A stretch of 64,000 bases of DNA from Thermoplasmata archaeon (GTDB taxonomy: Archaea; Thermoplasmatota; Thermoplasmata; Lutacidiplasmatales; UBA184), in assembly GCA_022750335.1 (NCBI GenBank), contig JAKIVX010000006.1, forward strand, positions 1-64,000. Reading direction: 5' to 3'. This document shows, in pieces, positions 43,213 to 52,368 of the stretch. The notes beneath the pieces were generated by a model that was given only the letters and a program-made list of their open reading frames with translations, was not told where the DNA came from and did not search any database. The translations under genes were made by a program, and so were the position numbers. Position 1 is the first letter of the stretch; each line of letters starts with the position of its first letter.

Positions 43213-44199
43213 TTGGACCTCTTCACCCACGTGATTTTCGCCTACCTTCTCTCGTTCATCATCTGGGGACCGGCCGCCCCCCAGTACATCGCGGCCGGAG
43301 CCTTGGCGGGCGGACTTCCGGACGCCGATGTCCTGCTGTTTCCGCTGACCCGGTGGTTCCCGTCGCTCCACCACCGGGGAGCGGTGCACACCGTCGTGGG
43401 CGTGACGGTCATCGCCGCGGTGGGCAGCCTCCTGGTGCCCTACCTTCCGTACTTCACCCACGCTTCCACGCTCCTCTACTTTGTCGCCATGGAGATCGGA
43501 GGACTCTCCCACCTGGTCCTCGATGGTTTCACGAACTATGCGGTGCGACCACTGCTGCCCTTCTCCGGGCGCTCCCTCCGACTGAACGCGGACGTCGCGG
43601 TCAGCCTCGTCACGATGACCCTCACGGGCGTCACCCTGGTCGTGCTCGTCTTCGAGCACGGGAACGTGCCTTTTGGGGTCTGGGAAGAGACGGCGTGGAT
43701 CCTGGTCGGGGTGTACGGTGGGTACCTCGTCCTCCGCGGCGTCGCTCGTTGGCGGGCGGGCCTCCTACGGCGTACGTTCGGGTATGCGGAGGTCCTCCCG
43801 AGCACGAACCCATGGCGGTGGCTCCTCCTCGAGGAAACCGAAACACCGGACCGCTACCACATCCGCTTCCGCCGGCTCGAACTTGGGACCGGGGTCACCG
43901 GGTCGGATCGGACCCTGGACGTCACGAAGGTCGCCCCGACTCCGGGCCCGGTACCGACCCCGCAAGCCGCGCTCGAGCGGACCTACTCGTCCGCCATGTC
44001 CAAGAGCGAGTGGCTCGCAGAAAGCTACCACTTCGGCGAGGTCGTGGAGAAGGGACCGGTCTACGAGGTGTGGTGGTACATCGTCTCCCAGGCCGCCGGT
44101 CGGCGAGCGTACGGGGTGCACGGGGAGATCGATCGCACGACGGGAACGATGAATCTGCGCTCGGGCTTCATGCGCCTCCCCACCGCCACACCGATGTGA
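43213..44199 (+). CDS. YdjM/LexA-type membrane-bound metal-dependent hydrolase
   Basis: A 328-residue protein whose N-terminal 170 residues match the YdjM family: DLFTHVIFAYLL, GGLPDADVLLFPLTRWFP, LHHRGAVHTVVGV and GGLSHLVLDGFTNYA. The conserved His and Asp residues should bind a metal at the membrane. Several hydrophobic segments follow, then a soluble C-terminal domain of about 130 residues not usual for YdjM, possibly a second function. The start is a TTG right before the first motif. Single-gene unit. Confidence 0.78.
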   Translation: MDLFTHVIFAYLLSFIIWGPAAPQYIAAGALAGGLPDADVLLFPLTRWFPSLHHRGAVHTVVGVTVIAAVGSLLVPYLPYFTHASTLLYFVAMEIGGLSHLVLDGFTNYAVRPLLPFSGRSLRLNADVAVSLVTMTLTGVTLVVLVFEHGNVPFGVWEETAWILVGVYGGYLVLRGVARWRAGLLRRTFGYAEVLPSTNPWRWLLLEETETPDRYHIRFRRLELGTGVTGSDRTLDVTKVAPTPGPVPTPQAALERTYSSAMSKSEWLAESYHFGEVVEKGPVYEVWWYIVSQAAGRRAYGVHGEIDRTTGTMNLRSGFMRLPTATPM

Positions 44200-44456
44200 T
44201 CGGGGGCGGCCGCCCTCCGGTGCGTGTGGAACCGACCCGACACCGCGGTGGGTCGCTGAGGGCGAACGTCGGGGCCGACCGGGCCGGCAACCGCTTGGCT
44301 GGGACTCGTCGGGCAACCGCTTTTGACGACCCGAGAGAGCATGCTTGGAATCCGACGATCGCGGGTTGCCTGATGCGGAAGAGGGGACGGCCTCGGACCG
44401 GTGTGGGTGCAAGGTAGAGGGGGTCCATTCTCCCCCGTCAGGAGGGCGTCGCCGAA

Positions 44457-44834
44457 TCAATTGAAATGCTTCGAGACGGCGAACAAATAGACGAGGAGGA
44501 TCACGATGATCAGTAAGGAGACCCAGGCGGAAGACAGGTATTCGCCGACACCGTAGAACAGGAGCACGATGATCGCGAGGACCAGGGCCCACATTTCCTG
44601 ATTCCAAAGTCCCACGGCTACGGCCAAAATGACGAGGCCCATGATGAGGACGAGCAGGCCCCCGATGGCCCCTCCGACCCCGAACGCCCCCACCGTTCCT
44701 CCCCCCAACGCGATCGCGGTGCCGAAAAGGAGCAAGAGCAACCCGACGACGAAGACGAAAAATCCGAAGATTCCGATCAGGATGGCCAGGATCGCCACTC
44801 CGAGTGGAAGTCGACCGATCCCCGAGGACGACAT
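44457..44834 (-). CDS. Four-segment small membrane protein
   Basis: The 125-residue protein is nearly all hydrophobic segments: GVAILAILIGIFGFFVFVVG, LLLFGTAIALGGGTVGAFG, GGLLVLIMGLVILAVAVGLW and LLIIVILLVYLFAVSKHF. Similar small proteins are common in Thermoplasmata genomes, with no assigned function. The ATG at 44834 is right at the first segment; the longer open frame above it is a shadow of the response-regulator gene. Confidence 0.65.
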   Translation of the reverse strand: MSSSGIGRLPLGVAILAILIGIFGFFVFVVGLLLLLFGTAIALGGGTVGAFGVGGAIGGLLVLIMGLVILAVAVGLWNQEMWALVLAIIVLLFYGVGEYLSSAWVSLLIIVILLVYLFAVSKHFN

Positions 44835-44932
44835 CGGGCTCGTCAGCCCGCCCGGGGGTATCAAGTTTGAGCCCAGGCCCCGGACTCCAGTCGGATCCCC
44901 GAGACAACCCCGACAAACTTGGAGCGCGGACC

Positions 44933-45994
44933 CTAGCGGGCGCTGAGCCACGGCCCGGTCTTGGAGGGGAAGACGCGGTTCCCACTGCCCCGCCGAGAAT
45001 CGAGGTTGTCGATCGAGCTCAGGATCTGGATGGCGCCCCGTCCCCTCGCGGTCAGCCGGTACCGTTCGCGGGCGACGTGCGTGATGAGGCCACTTTCGGC
45101 CAGCTTGCGGAGGTGGAATGCGATCTTGGACGTGTCGGTGATGCGCGCGGCCTCCATCGCCTGCGTGAAACTGCACGGGCCCTCGGACAGTCGGTGGAGA
45201 ACGAGGCGGCGGATCGGATTGCCCAGGGATTCGAGCGTCGTGTGAGCGTCGGCGGAGACGATGGAGGCCCGCACGGCGAGCGCGCCGGTCGCGGTGATCT
45301 TATCCGGGTCGTATCCCACCGCCAAGGGGCCCTTGCCGGCCAGGATCGCCCGGATCCCTTCGAGGAGTGCCGCGATCTCCTCTTCCCGGTGGCGGGCGAG
45401 GAGCTCTTCCACCGCGGCGAGCACCACCGCGGGTTTCGTCTTCGGGACCACGAACTCCTCGACCGCCTCCGGGATCTCGAACGGGCTTTCGGGGTCGAGC
45501 GGAAGAAGGGTTACCCGTTCGGTGACGGTGCGCGCGGGCGGAGGAACGATGAGGAGCACTTCGTATCCACCGTCCCGGGCGAGCGTGTTCGCATACCGGA
45601 CCGGATCCAGCGGCCGGGCACCGGCGCGGGTCAGCGCCAGCTGCTGACTGACGAGTTCGAGGACAAGTCGCACCTGTTCGGGTCGAATCGGTTTCCGGAG
45701 GTAGTCCAACGCTCCCAGCTGGAGCGCCTTGACGGCCGTTTCGACCGTCCCACGTCCCGTCAGCATGACCACGATCAATCGCGGCCAACGTTCGCGGGCC
45801 AGGCCCAGGAGTTCCATTCCGCTCTTACGGCCGAGCCGGACGTCTGTGAACATGATGTCGAACTCGCCGTCCTTCAGCGCGGTCATGGCCTGAGCGACCG
45901 ACGCAACACCCGTGACGGCATGGCCGGCATCCACGAGGAGGACGGTGAGCTCGCCCCGGAACTCCGCATCGTCGTCGACGATCAGGATCCGCAC
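44933..45994 (-). CDS. Orphan response regulator with ArsR-like HTH output
   Basis: The 353-residue protein begins with a receiver domain: VRILIVDDDAEF, phosphoacceptor Asp51 (FTDVRLGRKSG), Thr79 (VVMLTGRG) and Lys101 (LRKPIRP). A middle region (about 140-250) of mixed strands and helices is not recognised. The C-terminus is an ArsR-like winged helix: LESLGNPIRRLVLHRLSEG, TDTSKIAFHLRKLAESGLI and ERYRLTARG. No histidine kinase is adjacent. The GTG at 45994 has GGAGGAGG at a good distance. It would activate or repress genes in response to phosphorylation. Confidence 0.88.
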   Translation of the reverse strand: MRILIVDDDAEFRGELTVLLVDAGHAVTGVASVAQAMTALKDGEFDIMFTDVRLGRKSGMELLGLARERWPRLIVVMLTGRGTVETAVKALQLGALDYLRKPIRPEQVRLVLELVSQQLALTRAGARPLDPVRYANTLARDGGYEVLLIVPPPARTVTERVTLLPLDPESPFEIPEAVEEFVVPKTKPAVVLAAVEELLARHREEEIAALLEGIRAILAGKGPLAVGYDPDKITATGALAVRASIVSADAHTTLESLGNPIRRLVLHRLSEGPCSFTQAMEAARITDTSKIAFHLRKLAESGLITHVARERYRLTARGRGAIQILSSIDNLDSRRGSGNRVFPSKTGPWLSAR

Positions 45995-46204
45995 GGTGCC
46001 TCCTCCCAACTTCGGGCCGAGTGCCGGCCTAACGCAGCCAGGGTGTCATGCTCGGACCCCCTTACTCTTTTCGATGTACCTCGGGGTCGTGCTCCCCCGG
46101 TAGCGCCACCGACCAAAGCGACACCCTCGCGCTCGACCCAACCTAAGGGAACCTATACCCCTTCGTCCACGTCCGAGCAACAAACGTGAATGGAGGAAGT
46201 CAAC

Positions 46205-46462
46205 ATGGAGAGTATCATCGTGAGTGAGAACAAGACGGTCGGACCGAAGTTTGCCGACGAGCTCGTCGAAGTGGGGAACGTGGACGGCGGGGACGCCGAG
46301 ACCCGAACCACCGACGTGAAGTCGCCCGCAGCCGACGGCGTCGTGGACGCACCCCAGGCCATGCCCGCGGGTCTTGTCGAACCCCCGAACGAGTCGGAGC
46401 CGGATGCCGATCTTCCCGTACCGGTCCGGGCCGCTCCCGTGAGCGACCTCGCGGTGGTCTGA
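46205..46462 (+). CDS. Small acidic protein with good ribosome site
   Basis: An 85-residue open frame starting at an ATG with GGAGGAAG 7 bases upstream. The protein is acidic and Pro/Ala-rich, has no hydrophobic segment or Cys, and I do not recognise it. The stretch just after its stop contains, in another frame, a 20-residue hydrophobic segment, so the gene may end in a membrane anchor if a frameshift occurred. Confidence 0.4.
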   Translation: MESIIVSENKTVGPKFADELVEVGNVDGGDAETRTTDVKSPAADGVVDAPQAMPAGLVEPPNESEPDADLPVPVRAAPVSDLAVV

Positions 46463-46928
46463 GGAGCATCGATGTTCGATGGACTGTCTTCGCCGTCGTG
46501 GTCGTTCTCGTGTTCTTGGGCTATCTGACCCTCTGAACTTCCACCCTACACCCCGCCGGCCGCAGCCCGGATCGAATTCCGGGATTCCCGACGGCCGGTT
46601 CTGGAAGGTCGATTCCGTCGACTCCGCAACTCGGTCACGAGAAGCGGGCCCTGCGGCAGAAGCGGGAAATCGCCGCGGCACAAGTGCCGGAGTCTGAGTT
46701 GGGCCAGGGTTGACTCTGTGTTCTTGGTCGTCTCAAGACTCGTGGAGAGCGCGAATCGCCTCACTCTCCGTTCGGCCGAACGACCCCTTCCCCGGGTTTC
46801 GGGATCGATGAGATCCGGTGGCCCGCCCTCGATCGATTGACTTGATTCAACTCAAGCGAGCGATGATACCACGTCCGTAACTCGGGAGAATCACGGCAAT
46901 ACACCGAATCAGCCCGTTTGGCGCCCTT
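46463..46928. other. Intergenic, no firm gene
   Basis: About 466 bases. Right after the acidic gene, one frame reads VFAVVVVLVFLGYLTL and a stop, but has no start codon. The rest has no convincing gene or hairpin. A second hydrophobic frame follows and is listed as a possible small protein. Confidence 0.45.
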
Positions 46929-47060
46929 TTGATCATCCTCGTGGCGCTCGTGCTCTTGATCCTGATCGGCCCGTTCGGGCTCTTGATCCTGATCCTAGCT
47001 GGCGTCCTTCTGTGGTATGCCTTTGGACCGGGGCGCATCGTGGTCACTAGCACCGCCTAA
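46929..47060 (+). CDS. Possible small membrane protein
   Basis: A 43-residue hydrophobic frame starting at a TTG: LVALVLLILIGPFGLLILIL and GVLLWYAFGPGRIVV. A PFG-x-LL-I segment occurs twice in the longer frame that starts just after a TAA at 46878. No ATG or ribosome site supports a start. Confidence is low, but the hydrophobic repeat is not expected by chance in this GC-rich DNA. Confidence 0.35.
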   Translation: MIILVALVLLILIGPFGLLILILAGVLLWYAFGPGRIVVTSTA

Positions 47061-47132
47061 TCGAACCGAAACCGAATCGGCCTGGACCGCTGCCGGTGGG
47101 CCTCGTCCGAGGCCGCACCGGGGCGGCCTCCC

Positions 47133-47834
47133 CTACCCGGGTGGCTTCGGCTCTTTGGGGGGAAGGCCGGACTTCGCCAGGGTCTCGTTGAGCTGTCGGA
47201 GTCGCCGTGGGACGAGGACCGCCATCGCGATCACCCCGGCCGCGATGGCGACCACCGAGCCGATGACCACGAGCGCCACGATGAGACCGATCTCCAGGAA
47301 GCCGCTGGGGATCAGCGAGCCGAGGCTGGTGTTCCCGCCTCCACCGTTGTTCGATCCGCTTCCGTTGCCGCTCCCATTGTGATTCCCGTTGCCGTTGGAC
47401 ATCACGGTCAGACCCGTCATCCCCGAGGCGCTGGAAGAGGGGACCGAGCTGTCGACTACGGCGAGATGCACCGTGTACGTCCCCGCGGAGGTCGGGGTGC
47501 ACTGGAAGGTGTACGGAGTCGTTGAGATGGTTACGGGGGTCGAGGAGGGAGAGCAGCCGGGAGGCGTATCATTGAACCAAAGGAAGTAGGGTGCCGTTCC
47601 GCCGGAAAGAGTGACGGAGCCGCTGGTTTCTGAACCGCTATTCACGTCCGGAGGTTGGAATGAGAACTGGTCGATCGTGACCCCTCCGGTCTCAAGCACC
47701 AGGCCCGCTGCGGTCGAAGAGGGGCGGGGAGCGATTGCCGAGACCGCGACCAGGCCCGCAAACACGAGCAGCAAGACCGACCCAACAACCACGCTGGTCT
47801 GGAGCGACGCAGGTCCCGTCCCACGGCCTTGCAC
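47133..47834 (-). CDS. Surface protein with a beta-sandwich domain and C-terminal anchor
   Basis: The 233-residue protein has a signal/anchor (VVVGSVLLLVFAGLVAVSA at about 15-33), a beta-sandwich domain of the PKD/Ig type (SGSVTLSGGTAPYFLWFNDT and YTFQCTPTSAGTYTVHLAV), a low-complexity Asn/Gly/Ser linker, and a C-terminal membrane segment (IGLIVALVVIGSVVAIAAGV) followed by a basic tail. This is the layout of a Thermoplasmata cell-surface protein. Start is GTG. It may bind ligands or be a structural protein. Confidence 0.7.
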   Translation of the reverse strand: MQGRGTGPASLQTSVVVGSVLLLVFAGLVAVSAIAPRPSSTAAGLVLETGGVTIDQFSFQPPDVNSGSETSGSVTLSGGTAPYFLWFNDTPPGCSPSSTPVTISTTPYTFQCTPTSAGTYTVHLAVVDSSVPSSSASGMTGLTVMSNGNGNHNGSGNGSGSNNGGGGNTSLGSLIPSGFLEIGLIVALVVIGSVVAIAAGVIAMAVLVPRRLRQLNETLAKSGLPPKEPKPPG

Positions 47835-47971
47835 GGGACTGAATCGCAGGGTGACGATACTTCAACGTATGCCGACAGTGGAAAGGAGGGAGATCGGCCC
47901 GTTGCTCGCAGCTCGGGGCCCTCGGCTATCCGTAGCTCTTCCTCGTTGGGGCAAGATCGGAATTCGAAGGC

Positions 47972-48316
47972 TCATGGCGGCGTAGCCGGTGTCATGATTT
48001 CCGCCAACACCGGGTCGAGTTTGTCGTTGCTCACCAGGATCTTCCAAGAATCGACGCGGCCGGTGAGAAGAATACCCGCACGGACCCAAGGATCTTCGGC
48101 CAACCGGGTCCGGACCTGCGTCTCGCTGTTCGACTGGATGATCAGTAAGGCCCGGTGCGGTCGTCCGCTTCCGATGGGTCCGCCCAGGATCACAAATCCC
48201 GCGTACATCAGCGAATTGACGAACGCGGCGTGTTCGGCCCACAACTCCTGCTCCCGCATCGGTCGTGCATCGACCCACGACCGACCCTGTTCGTTGGTCA
48301 CGACAAAGTACTCCAT
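47972..48316 (-). CDS. YCII-domain protein
   Basis: A 114-residue protein with EYFVVTNEQGRSW, EQELWAEHAAFVNSLMYAGF, VILGGPIGSGRPHRALLIIQ and DPWVRAGILLTGRVDSWKIL, matching the YCII fold (ferredoxin-like, with conserved His). Members include dehydrochlorinase-like enzymes; function here is unknown. The ATG at 48316 fits the start of the fold. Single-gene unit. Confidence 0.8.
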   Translation of the reverse strand: MEYFVVTNEQGRSWVDARPMREQELWAEHAAFVNSLMYAGFVILGGPIGSGRPHRALLIIQSNSETQVRTRLAEDPWVRAGILLTGRVDSWKILVSNDKLDPVLAEIMTPATPP

Positions 48317-48550
48317 TCTGACCCCTCTGCGCCACACCGGCCGGGAGCTTAGTAGAGTGGGCGGAGAGGCGTTGCAACACCCCTCGAGAAAAGGCGCGTT
48401 GCTAAGGACGTGGAATGACCCACCCACGACCGCATTCGCGCCGGCCAAAGTGGGGGCCGGCCGAACCGCAAGACCCATGGCCAGCTCGGAAACGCGTATT
48501 TCACTCCGAGAAGCAGGGCCCTCGGAGCCGACCCCGCAAGGTGGATCGCC

Positions 48551-48928
48551 CTACGCCGGAGGGAAAGCGGTCTCCCCCTTCGGGGCTCCTAGATAGTATC
48601 CGGAGGCGCGGTCGGCCGTGATGTGGCCGGCCCACGCCAGCAGCGGCCACTCGATCTCGCCCGCGAGGAGGCTCCAGAGTACGAAGACCACTCCCCAGAG
48701 GAGCAGGCTGTGGGCCGCATTGTAGATCGTCGGTCCCCACGAGGGCCACTTCCGAGATCCCCGAGAGGCGATCCCGATCGGGACGAACGCGGCGAGATCC
48801 GGCCAGATCGACCGGAACACGACGAGGGCCACGCTCGACCAGGGAAAGTCTCGGAGAACGTAGCCCCTCCATCCGAACAGCAGCAGCAGGATCGCGATGG
48901 TCGCGGCCCCGTGCTCGGCTCGGTACAC
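48551..48928 (-). CDS. DUF4260-family membrane protein
   Basis: The 125-residue membrane protein has about four hydrophobic segments and the late WPLLAWAGHITADRASGYYL, matching DUF4260, with IWPDLAAFVPIGIASRG in the middle. The family has no known function. Start is a GTG. Single-gene unit. Confidence 0.75.
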   Translation of the reverse strand: MYRAEHGAATIAILLLLFGWRGYVLRDFPWSSVALVVFRSIWPDLAAFVPIGIASRGSRKWPSWGPTIYNAAHSLLLWGVVFVLWSLLAGEIEWPLLAWAGHITADRASGYYLGAPKGETAFPPA

Positions 48929-49073
48929 CCACGAGTTCAGGCGAAGAAAACCGGGGCCCCAGGGCGGTGCGGGGACGTCACCGCTCTCCGCCTGCGGTCG
49001 AGAGAACCCTCGTCATAACGATGCGGAGCGCACGAATCACGTCCCTTAACTAGCCCCCCGCCGTTGGCGGCTC

Positions 49074-49463
49074 ATGGTCGAAATGATCACCGGCCTGCAC
49101 GCGGTAACCATCCACATCCGGGACATCCAGAAGGCGCGGTCGTTCTACCGGGAAGTCCTCGGGCTCAAGGAGATCAACTTCAACGAGAAGGCGAGCCGGG
49201 CCGTTTTTGCCCTTCCGGGGAGCTCGACCCTCCTGACGATGCACATCCAGGCCCCGGGAGAGGAGGGGCGGGATCCGGGAACAGTCTCGGGGATCATCTT
49301 CACGCACCCGGACCCGACGGTGGCGTGCGCTGAGATCCGGCGACGCGGTGGCACCGTGACGGTAGAGCCCAACGTCATCGAGTTCCCCGGTGGAAAGTTT
49401 ACCCGGGCGGCGATCGCCGACCCGGACGGCAATGAGTTCGTGATTTCCGACCGCACGGACTAG
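49074..49463 (+). CDS. VOC-fold protein
   Basis: A 129-residue VOC domain starting GLHAVTIHIRDIQKARSFYR and ending AAIADPDGNEFVISDRTD, with VSGIIFTHPDPTVACAEIRR between. These include the usual metal-binding His and Glu positions. The reaction is not known. Single-gene unit. Confidence 0.87.
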   Translation: MVEMITGLHAVTIHIRDIQKARSFYREVLGLKEINFNEKASRAVFALPGSSTLLTMHIQAPGEEGRDPGTVSGIIFTHPDPTVACAEIRRRGGTVTVEPNVIEFPGGKFTRAAIADPDGNEFVISDRTD

Positions 49464-49596
49464 AGCGCACTCCCGGAATCGGACCCGGGTACCACTGCCG
49501 AACCCTTCCGCGGCCGAACCGACTCGCGGGGCTCGCTCGGCGCTTCGACTCCGCGGCCCATCGTCGGCGGTCTCGGAGTCGAACGGGGGCGGACAC

Positions 49597-51018
49597 CTAC
49601 CGGGGCCGGCGGCTCTCCACAGCGACCCGAAGGATGGCCGTGATCGACCGCTCCACATCCTCGGCCGTTGTCGCCCAGGAACTCACGCTGACGCGCATCG
49701 CGAATCGCCCCTGCCACCGCGTTCCCCCGCACCAGCAGGTCCCATCGGCCTGGATTCCGGAGATGACCCGAGCCGTGGTGGCTTCGTCCCCGAAGGAGAC
49801 GAGCACCTGGTTCAACACGACTTCGTTCAGGACCTCGTAGCCGGCGGCCTGGAGTCGGTCCGCGATCTGGTTCGCGAACCGACAGGTTCGTTCGACCAGG
49901 TCGGCCAGTCCCTCTCGCCCCAGGGAGCGGATCGCGGCCCACGCCTCGATCCCCCGGGCACGACGTGAAATCTCGGGGGTGTAGTGCGAAGGTTCGCGCT
50001 GATCGCTTTGGATTAGGTACGCCGCCGAGCCCGCCGACATGGCCGCGCGGAGGTCGGCGGCGCTGCGTACGAAGACCAAACCACTATCGTAGGGGACGTT
50101 GAGCCACTTGTGGCCATCCGTGGCCCACGAGTCGGCGAGCGCGACTCCCTCGTAGAGGTAGTGCCGGGCCGGCGCCACCGCGGCCCACATGCCGAAGGCC
50201 GCGTCCACGTGGACCCACGCGCCGGTCTCCTTCATGCTCCGGGCGATCTCCCCCACGGGGTCGAACGCCCCGGTGTTCACATTCCCGATCTGGAGGCAGA
50301 CGATCGTCGGGCCAGCGATTCGGGGCAGGACGTCCGGCCGTATCCGTCCCTGGGAATCGGCCGGCACACGTACGACCCTACCTCGGCCCAAACCGAGCAT
50401 CGCGACAGCCTTCAGCAACGAAGCATGCACCTCCTCGCCGACGATCACGGTGATCGGAGGAGCGCCCGCGAGCCCCAACTCCTCGACATCCCACCCGACC
50501 TTTTGCAAGACGGCGTGACGGGCCGCGGCGAGGGCGGTGAAGTTGGCCATCGTCGCCCCGGTCACGAAGGCACCCTCGCTTCCGACCGGAAGTTCCAACA
50601 GTTGTCGGACCCACTCGAGGGCGATCTGCTCGATGCGCGCTCCGACCGGAGAGATCGTGAACAGTCCGGCGTTCTGATTCCAGGCCCCCGCGACCCAGTT
50701 CGCGCCCACGGTCACCGGCAGGGCGCCGCCGATCACGAAACCGAAGTAACGTCCGGCCGCCGACCCCACCGTCCCGGGGGAACCTACGTCATCGAGCTGT
50801 CGGAGCACGTCGATCGGGTCGGTTCCCGATTCCGGGAGAGGCCCTCCGAGAAGGTCGAGGCGCTGGATCTCGTCGGGACTCGGAAACATCCGTCGTCGGT
50901 CGAGGTTCCGCAGGAATCGAAGACTCCGCTCGGTCGCGTCGCGGAGCACACGCTCGAGTTCGGCGGTGGTTGCGGCGAGATCTCCTCTGGGACCTGAGTC
51001 TCCGACGGGTGCGTTCAT
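49597..51018 (-). CDS. PLP-dependent group II decarboxylase-like enzyme
   Basis: A 473-residue enzyme of the DDC/glutamate-decarboxylase family. The PLP lysine is in DSWATDGHKWLNVPYDSGLV, the VHVDAAFGMWA block holds the Asp that contacts the pyridine nitrogen, and GAFVTGATMANFTALAAARH is the phosphate-binding loop. It may decarboxylate an aromatic or acidic amino acid; the substrate is not set. The ATG at 51018 is before a helical N-terminus; longer upstream frame is poor. Single-gene unit. Confidence 0.9.
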   Translation of the reverse strand: MNAPVGDSGPRGDLAATTAELERVLRDATERSLRFLRNLDRRRMFPSPDEIQRLDLLGGPLPESGTDPIDVLRQLDDVGSPGTVGSAAGRYFGFVIGGALPVTVGANWVAGAWNQNAGLFTISPVGARIEQIALEWVRQLLELPVGSEGAFVTGATMANFTALAAARHAVLQKVGWDVEELGLAGAPPITVIVGEEVHASLLKAVAMLGLGRGRVVRVPADSQGRIRPDVLPRIAGPTIVCLQIGNVNTGAFDPVGEIARSMKETGAWVHVDAAFGMWAAVAPARHYLYEGVALADSWATDGHKWLNVPYDSGLVFVRSAADLRAAMSAGSAAYLIQSDQREPSHYTPEISRRARGIEAWAAIRSLGREGLADLVERTCRFANQIADRLQAAGYEVLNEVVLNQVLVSFGDEATTARVISGIQADGTCWCGGTRWQGRFAMRVSVSSWATTAEDVERSITAILRVAVESRRPR

Positions 51019-51257
51019 AGGCGGATTCCCTGGGTGCCGACGGACCCACCATAGGGTCAAGAAGGCGAGGTACGAGGGACTGACCGTTCGTCCAACTAAC
51101 CCCGTGTTCCGAGGAACCCGGGACGCCTCGTTCTTAAAGGGGGAGGGATGGGTGGGGAGCCGGCAGGGTCCTCGAGCGCTTTCGTCTTTTCTCGACGCGC
51201 CTGGCCACCGAGCATGACGCCAGAGAATCCGGATCCGTCTCTGTTCCACACGGGCTG

Positions 51258-52265
51258 GTGACGGCGGTGTCCGCGAGCGCCGCAATTCGACCGGGAACAT
51301 TCAAGGCCTGGGTCCTCGATCGGTATGGTCCTCCGGAGATCCTCGAGCTCCGAGACATCCCGTTCCCGGCGTTCCGGGACGGCAACGAGGTATTGGTGCG
51401 CGTCTTCGCCACTTCGGTGAATCCGGCGGACCGTCACATGCTCAAACCGCCGCTCATCCTCCGCCGCCGGCAGGGGATGCTCCGCCCGAAAGACGGACGG
51501 CCTGGGCTCGACCTGGCCGGTCGCGTCGAAGTGATCGGCAAGAACGTAACGGAGTTGCACGTGGGGGACGAGGTCTTCGGAGTAGGACGTGGCGCGTTTG
51601 CGGAGTACGCCATCTCCGACCAGATCGAAGTGGCACTCAAACCGACGGGCGTGACGTTCGAGCAGGCCGCGGCTGTGCCGATCGCCGCCATCACGGCCCT
51701 CCAGGGTCTTCGCGACAAGGCCCAGGTCCGACCGGGCCAACGGGTCTTGATCAACGGTGCGTCCGGAGGGGTCGGCACGTTCGCCGTGCAGATCGCCAAG
51801 TGGCTGGGTGCAGATGTGAGCGCGGTCTGCAGCGCTCCGAACGTGGAATTGAACCGATCCCTCGGAGCCCGTCGGGTCTTCGATTACGCGCGGGAGGACT
51901 TCACGAAGAGTGGCGAACAGTACGACGTCATCTTCGACACGCAACTCAACCACTCACTGTCCGCCTACCGGAAGGTCCTCCTTCCCAGCGGACTTCTCCT
52001 CGTCGTCGGTGGCGGGCCCGGCTCGGTGGGCCGCGTCCTTCCCCGGATGCTCAAGACCATGTTGGGGACGCGCCTCGTCGGCCCCCGGTCGAAGTTCTTC
52101 ATCGCGTCGGTGCGCACCGCGGACCTCCGGGTGCTCAAGGAGCTCCTTGAAACAGGAAAGGTAACTCCGGTGATCGACCGGCACTACTCCCTCGGCCAGG
52201 TCCCGCAGGCGCTCCGATATCTCATGGACGGACACGCCCGAGGCAAGATCGTCGTTACCGTGTGA
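51258..52265 (+). CDS. Medium-chain NAD(P)-dependent dehydrogenase (quinone-oxidoreductase-like)
   Basis: A 335-residue MDR protein with the N-terminal GroES-like region (KAWVLDRYGPPEILELRDIP) and the Rossmann GQRVLINGASGGVGTFAVQI, then VFDYAREDFTKSGEQYDVIF. No zinc-binding Cys cluster is visible, so it fits the quinone oxidoreductase group. It would reduce a quinone or an enone with NADPH. The GTG at 51258 is at a good place. Single-gene unit. Confidence 0.9.
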   Translation: MTAVSASAAIRPGTFKAWVLDRYGPPEILELRDIPFPAFRDGNEVLVRVFATSVNPADRHMLKPPLILRRRQGMLRPKDGRPGLDLAGRVEVIGKNVTELHVGDEVFGVGRGAFAEYAISDQIEVALKPTGVTFEQAAAVPIAAITALQGLRDKAQVRPGQRVLINGASGGVGTFAVQIAKWLGADVSAVCSAPNVELNRSLGARRVFDYAREDFTKSGEQYDVIFDTQLNHSLSAYRKVLLPSGLLLVVGGGPGSVGRVLPRMLKTMLGTRLVGPRSKFFIASVRTADLRVLKELLETGKVTPVIDRHYSLGQVPQALRYLMDGHARGKIVVTV

Positions 52266-52368
52266 ATCGGGGCCCCTCCGCCACCCCGGGGGTGGTTCCC
52301 ACGACCCCCGTTCGGGCCCCTCGCATGGGAGAGAGGGTGGATTCGGCATCGGACTCGGTCCTCGCTCC

